Assembly (NCBI GenBank): GCA_004802725.1 | Contig: SGPM01000133.1 | Coordinates: 1-64,000 of the forward strand | DNA: 64,000 nt | DNA from: Antrodiella citrinella | Lineage: Eukaryota > Basidiomycota > Agaricomycetes > Polyporales > Steccherinaceae | Direction of reading: 5' to 3' | Shown: positions 60,901-64,000 of the stretch, one piece after another | How the letters are laid out: every line of letters starts with the position of its first letter | Numbering within the stretch: the first letter of the stretch is position 1 | The notes under the pieces: generated by a model | Seen by the model: only the letters and a program-made list of their open reading frames with translations | The model's database searches: none | Told to the model about the DNA's origin: nothing | Translations under genes and position numbers: made by a program

Positions 60901-63265
60901 GAGGGCTGGACAGAGAGTCCGACGTACCGACTGCCCAGTAAGCTATCCAATGAGGCATGCTACGGCAAGAGAGCGTGTCAGAAATATTGGGAAACAGAAT
61001 GCATGGTTGCCTAGACAACACACCTCCACTTGAGAACTTCGGGACGATTGTCCGTGAAGCGATTCAGTTCCGCGATGGTAATGTATCCAGATGCGTCATC
61101 GTCGAAAGCCTCCATGATGGACTGCATCCATGTAGCATCAATGTACTTGAGAGCCCAGTCTTCCAAAGCCTGAATACCGCTGCTATCTTCTTCTCCCTTC
61201 TCTCTGAAGTGATCGCGAAGTGTCATGACGAACAGACTGGCCTTGACATTTCGCCGCCAGTTCTATCATAAAACAAGCTATCGTCAGTTCGTTGAGTCAA
61301 GGGGAATACGTAAGAATTTACCATGTCTTTCCACAACACCTTCAGCTCCTACAAATTACGGTGTCAGAAGGAGAACATAACTTGAATGCAGTATGAGACG
61401 CACGGGGTTCTTGATCCTGTCATGAGGGCCCTCCTTCACGGCTACGATAACCTCCTGCAAGGACTTCGTCAACTGCTCCTGCAGTTGATTTTGGTGAAGC
61501 GTGAACTTGCGCTCGAAGATCAGGAAGTTCTCGCTGATGCAAACTTCCAAATTCTCTTGCAACTCCTCCTTGAGATCCTTGACGCTGTACGTGCCTCGGA
61601 TCTTCGAGCTGCTCACGCTGCCTTGCTTGAGGAAAGTGGTGTTCTCGAAGTCATTCAACTCGCGAAGTATAGCGTCGTTGTTGAGCACGGTGTTGGGGTC
61701 GCCCTTCTCCTGGATCTTCACCCGCATGGTCATTTCGTTCGGTGGTACGTTGGCAGCAAACATTTCCATGAACACCGCCATTCTAAAGAAGCGGGATGAG
61801 ACCTGGCGCATACAGAATCTGCTGCTGACTGACCTCTGATCCATGTTGGCGATCGCCGCTTCAACGGCTTTGACGGTGACCTGGATGGCATCCACGGTGC
61901 GGGCGGTATGAATCGATAGTGCTTGCTGGAAATCCGTTTTGCGCTGGGTGAAAGTGCCGACAAAGCCGACGAGTTTTCCCTCCCATGTATGTCCCTTCAG
62001 TACTTTGACCACCAGTCTCTTCTTGCTGTAGGAATCGCAAGCGTTCGCACAATCCTTGATATCTGAGGCCGCTTTCTCGCACAGACCTCCCATCCTAGAG
62101 GAAATGGTCTTGCCGTCTGGACCCAGGTCGTCTGGATCTTTGACTTCTCTGAGCCTGCAAGTGGTGTAGATCGACGGGCTGCTAAAGGGAGCGTAGTTTC
62201 ATAAGACACGTACTGTATGAGCACAGCGATCATATCCTTCATCTCGACGTATAGAGAACGAATGCGCCTGTCGTTCTCGCGTCGCGTCATCTCCATCGTG
62301 TACACAGCTTTGAACGCCAGTACAGCAACTAGTTGTACCAAATACTGTTAGCTTCTGACACAACATAAAGCACTCAGTCTACTCACCAGTAACAACCGGG
62401 TGTATCTTTGCGACCTCGTCCAAGCCCTTCATCAGCCATGGAATATCGTCGACGAACGTATTGACTCCAGCTTCGATGATCTTCAACGCTCCACTCGAAT
62501 TCAAGACGTTCTTCACCACCGCCACCCCGGTCTGCACGAGCCCTTTGGGATCTTTGTCAGCGGCGACCGTATCATCTGGAGTCACACGAATCATGAGATC
62601 ACGGCGAGCACATCTTAACACACACGGATGCACGTACCGAGCTTATCCAGCAGCTTCTCCGCTTTCGTGTTTTTGGGCCCCGCATCTACCTGAGCAAGAA
62701 CTCCCACGGAATAGAGGTTCATGATAGGACTGAACATCATCGGGGGAGGAGCTTGTGGGAACGAAGGATCCGGCGACGCAGGCGACAATGCCCCTTGTGT
62801 AGACGACTCGGAGCCTATTGGAGCAGGCGACAACGCTCCTTGCGAAGACGAGAGGGATTCTGGAGATGCGACGGTATATGGGATAGGACTTGGTTGTTCA
62901 GGAAGAGGCGGCATCGGTTTATCCATCTGAGGCTCTGGCATCGTATTAGGCGTGGGCATGGAGAAGGCTCGCTGGTGTGCTGTCGGCCGCGAATCTTGAG
63001 ACACAGCGCTATTGGGAGATCCTACTACCGTCCTCTCCAAGGAATCGGGAGACGTAGCGTCTTCATGGTTTTTGTACGATACAGGTGGCAGACTAATATC
63101 GGGAGGAGGAAGTGACTCACTGCGCCTGGCAGAGAGGCTCAAGCTGAAGACAGAAGACTTCTTGACGCGTTCGAGGTCAGGACTCTCCGGGGGTGAACTA
63201 GAGTCGTGGCTTCTGAACCGTGACCTCAACGTCGCGAAGCTGAGTCGCTTGCTCAACGAGGGCAT
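57911..63265 (-). CDS. EF-hand and ZZ-finger protein, 1,522 residues
   Basis: Fifteen exons (62638-63265, 62387-62575, 62214-62328, 61404-62154, 61322-61348, 61024-61262, 60928-60959, 60562-60884, 60346-60502, 60228-60289, 59933-60174, 59218-59874, 58458-59167, 58300-58401, 57911-58245) join in phase. A Ser/Pro-rich N-terminus is followed by a helical region (DDIPWLMKGLDEVAKIHPVV), a long helical middle, one EF-hand loop with good calcium ligands (DDDASGYITIAE), and a compact beta-rich part. Then comes a ZZ-type zinc finger (CDGC...CLDC...CDAC...HTPNH), a second Cys-pair cluster (CGVC...CTQC...CDNC...CLSC), and a C-terminal coiled coil. Proteins of this layout recur in Agaricomycetes but have no known function to my knowledge. 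ZZ fingers usually bind peptides, often N-termini or histone tails, and the EF-hand suggests calcium control. Both roles are inferred. Confidence 0.88.
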
Positions 63266-64000
63266 CCTGACGAGCAAGAAAGAGGAAAAACAACGGCGTG
63301 TGAGGTTCGACAAGTTTCATTTGGCTGATATATAGAAAGCTCACCTTCAATTAACGGGTTCATATTAGGGACGCTAACGCGCAACATATGAGTACAGGGC
63401 TAGATCCTGATGCGCGACGGAGCAGAACGCTCTCCGTAGCTTTGCAACACTGATCGCTAGGTTGGACCAGCCAGGGCGTCGCCTGGCATCGCCATATATA
63501 ACTAGCGGTCTATTGTTCCTGTCGAGAGTGACACTCTCATCAATGGGCCGCATACCATGGGAGCTAGAATCTGTCAGATTGCTGGAAGGTACGAGAACGT
63601 ACACGGGAAGTTTGAGACTGTTCGAGGTCAAAACACAACCTGACGATGGGCGATCATTACACGTGTTTGGCGTCTTTGTGATGTGACTTTCAAATTGACT
63701 TTGAGCGTACCGAGCTTAGAGGCACTGCATCGGATGGATTGAGATGGAATGTGATGGTCTCCTTTCGAGAACACAGGTGCTGTGCCAACGATCAGCGAGG
63801 ACGGGAGGGATGCTGCAAAAGGCAAGTGCTGTAGAACGCTCAGGGGAAGGAGGAAGGCGTACGGAAGCCTTCAGACAAGTCGAACGGACGTTTAGGAGTA
63901 GGTACATAGACATGCAGGGACGATACAATAATGACTTAAGGTGTCCGCATGTTCAATGCAACAATAACTGCCCCATTGTGAACGCCCTCGCCCTGCCGTT
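63266..64000. other. Right edge, no gene recognised
   Basis: Upstream region of the EF-hand/ZZ gene. Frames such as 63374-63631 (-) and 63462-63686 (+) show no motif. A gene off the right edge cannot be judged from this sequence. Confidence 0.4.

Noticed and set aside
61799..61840. 31-nt GT-AG segment in the EF-hand/ZZ gene
   Set aside because: Too short for a spliceosomal intron in this genome, and the frame reads through it without a stop.

Overview
The window is nuclear DNA of a filamentous basidiomycete, most likely an Agaricomycete. The genes are dense and intron-rich, with many GT-AG introns of about 45-70 bp. They include families typical of mushrooms and polypores: an RBR ubiquitin ligase with C3H1 fingers, a TKL-type kinase with an HGD catalytic motif, a large EF-hand/ZZ protein and an Ort1-type carrier. 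I saw no rRNA, tRNA, CRISPR array or recognisable complete transposon. Most coordinates come from exon models I joined by hand; reading phase was checked across each junction, but nothing was aligned to a database.

Layout, left to right. 1-2 kb: mostly non-coding, perhaps the 5' end of a gene leaving the left edge. 2-5.8 kb (-): LARP1-like RNA-binding protein. 6.6-8.5 kb (-): S-adenosylhomocysteine hydrolase, divergent from a small Som1-like mitochondrial protein (8.7-9.1 kb, +). 9.1-11.5 kb: no gene seen. 11.5-12.8 kb (+): conserved basidiomycete protein of unknown role. 13.2-15.5 kb (-): two tandem glutathione S-transferase genes, the first a pseudogene. 15.9-18.3 kb (+): Kar5/Tht1-like nuclear-fusion protein. 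18.5-19.5 kb (-): mitochondrial ribosome recycling factor, divergent from Yae1 (19.9-20.6 kb, +). 21.5-24.2 kb (+): long disordered protein, called gene A here. 24.8-31.9 kb (-): a 2,152-residue C3H1/RBR E3 ligase. 32.4-33.6 kb (-): mitochondrial ornithine carrier. 34.2-35.6 kb (-): GPI-anchored GH16 glucanase-like enzyme. 37.2-37.6 kb (+): ATP synthase subunit k. 38-39.7 kb (+): DUF4048-type protein. 40.5-46.2 kb (+): two tandem MFS transporters. 46.4-50.5 kb (-): MSH2. 51.2-52.5 kb (-): F-box-like protein. 53.2-54.3 kb (-): an unknown gene broken by one in-frame TGA. 55.1-57.3 kb (+): TKL-type kinase. 57.9-63.3 kb (-): 1,522-residue EF-hand/ZZ protein.

Functional themes are mitochondrial biogenesis (Som1, Rrf1, Ort1, Atp19, with Yae1 for cytosolic Fe-S maturation), methyl-cycle metabolism (SAHH), genome maintenance (MSH2), karyogamy (Kar5), post-transcriptional and ubiquitin control (LARP, RBR), wall glucan remodelling (GH16) and drug or metabolite handling (GST, MFS).

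The most notable structures are these. (1) The kinase at 55-57 kb carries a C-terminal tail related to pieces of gene A 35 kb away, including a shared exon-intron boundary. (2) The MFS tandem duplication copied the 3' end of MSH2, leaving a decayed C-terminal fragment behind the upstream transporter. (3) The RBR ligase has ten introns, all in phase 0. (4) MSH2 needs two GC-AG introns and has two ACGCGT (MCB) boxes just upstream of its start.
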